Shown here: in pieces, positions 17,855-18,013 of the stretch
How the letters are laid out: every line of letters begins with the position of its first letter
Position numbering within the stretch: the stretch's first letter is position 1
The notes under the pieces: generated by a model
What the model was told of the DNA's origin: nothing
The model's database searches: none
What the model saw: only the letters and a program-made list of their open reading frames with translations
Made by a program: the position numbers and the translations under genes
Assembly: GCA_014904845.1 (NCBI GenBank)
Contig: MU119809.1
Span: 1-18,013, forward strand
DNA length: 18,013 nucleotides
Reading direction: 5' to 3'
Source: Acephala macrosclerotiorum
Taxonomy: Eukaryota; Ascomycota; Leotiomycetes; Helotiales; Mollisiaceae

Positions 17855-18013
17855 ATGGCGACTCCAGCAGCTCCAACCGGTGCTACAGCACCTACCTCTA
17901 CAGCATCTCACTACGTCTGCAAGTGGGGTAGGATTGAAATCCTCACAGGGGATAACTATCCTCGATTCAAGAACTCCTGCCTAGTCGCCCTTGCTAGTAT
18001 CCATGCCATAAAA
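17855..18013 (+). CDS. Ty1/copia Gag-Pol polyprotein, N-terminus only
   Basis: ATG at 17855, with an open frame running off the window (53 codons seen). A Thr/Ala/Pro-rich beginning is followed by IEILTGDNYPRFKNSCLVAL, the LTGxNYxxWK-type start of copia Gag (Retrotran_gag family). It comes 57 bases after the primer-binding site. In a full element, Gag, protease, integrase, reverse transcriptase and RNase H would follow. No RIP-like stops are seen in this short part and its composition is ordinary, unlike the two other transposons, so it may be a recent insertion. Confidence 0.75.
   Translation, partial: MATPAAPTGATAPTSTASHYVCKWGRIEILTGDNYPRFKNSCLVALASIHAIK

Overview
The window reads as a filamentous ascomycete (Pezizomycotina-type) nuclear genome. 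Genes carry several short spliceosomal introns (about 47-160 bp, GTA/GTG donors, CTAAC or CTGAC branch sites). Protein-coding islands of ordinary base composition alternate with almost pure A/T blocks, and transposons show C-to-T/G-to-A decay of the repeat-induced point mutation (RIP) type. The species cannot be named from this sequence.

Layout, left to right. 1-~840: AT block whose first 373 bases contain no G or C. 1226-2575(-): intact multi-pass membrane protein of unknown function. 2576-3788: only weak small ORFs. 3789-7089(-): decayed gene for an OTT_1508-like (HAE...CxxC zinc) deaminase-family protein, split by a complete Tc1/mariner-type element (4948-6328) with a TA target duplication; its transposase is killed by ten in-frame stops. 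7623-9766(-): intact five-exon Nramp divalent-metal transporter (599 codons). About 10071-10765(+): broken Cys-rich reading frame resembling the N-terminus of a fungal P1B heavy-metal ATPase, head to head with the Nramp gene. 10880-12285(-): intact six-exon AIM24-family mitochondrial protein. 12286-13115: no gene seen. About 13116-15945: AT-rich, RIP-like hAT transposon whose RNase H-like region and C-terminal dimerisation domain are still readable. 16241-16831(+): three-exon PLAC8 cysteine-rich protein. 17008-17597(-): 3' exons of a gene that looks like the C-terminus of the Cch1 calcium channel. 17662-18013(+): start of a Ty1/copia retrotransposon (short putative LTR, half-tRNA initiator-Met primer site, Gag N-terminus) immediately upstream of the Cch1-like exons and opposite to them.

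Four recognisable genes look functional or plausibly so: the membrane protein, Nramp, AIM24 and PLAC8. Nramp, the P1B ATPase remnant and PLAC8 (a family that includes plant Cd/Zn-resistance proteins) all touch metal handling, and Cch1 would be a Ca2+ channel; whether this is a functional cluster is inference. Three transposon classes (Tc1/mariner, hAT, copia) in 18 kb, two of them mutated and one at a gene edge, mark this as a transposon-rich, rapidly decaying region. I found no clearly new biological system. The most informative structures are the datable Tc1-in-deaminase insertion and the copia insertion beside the Cch1-like gene.
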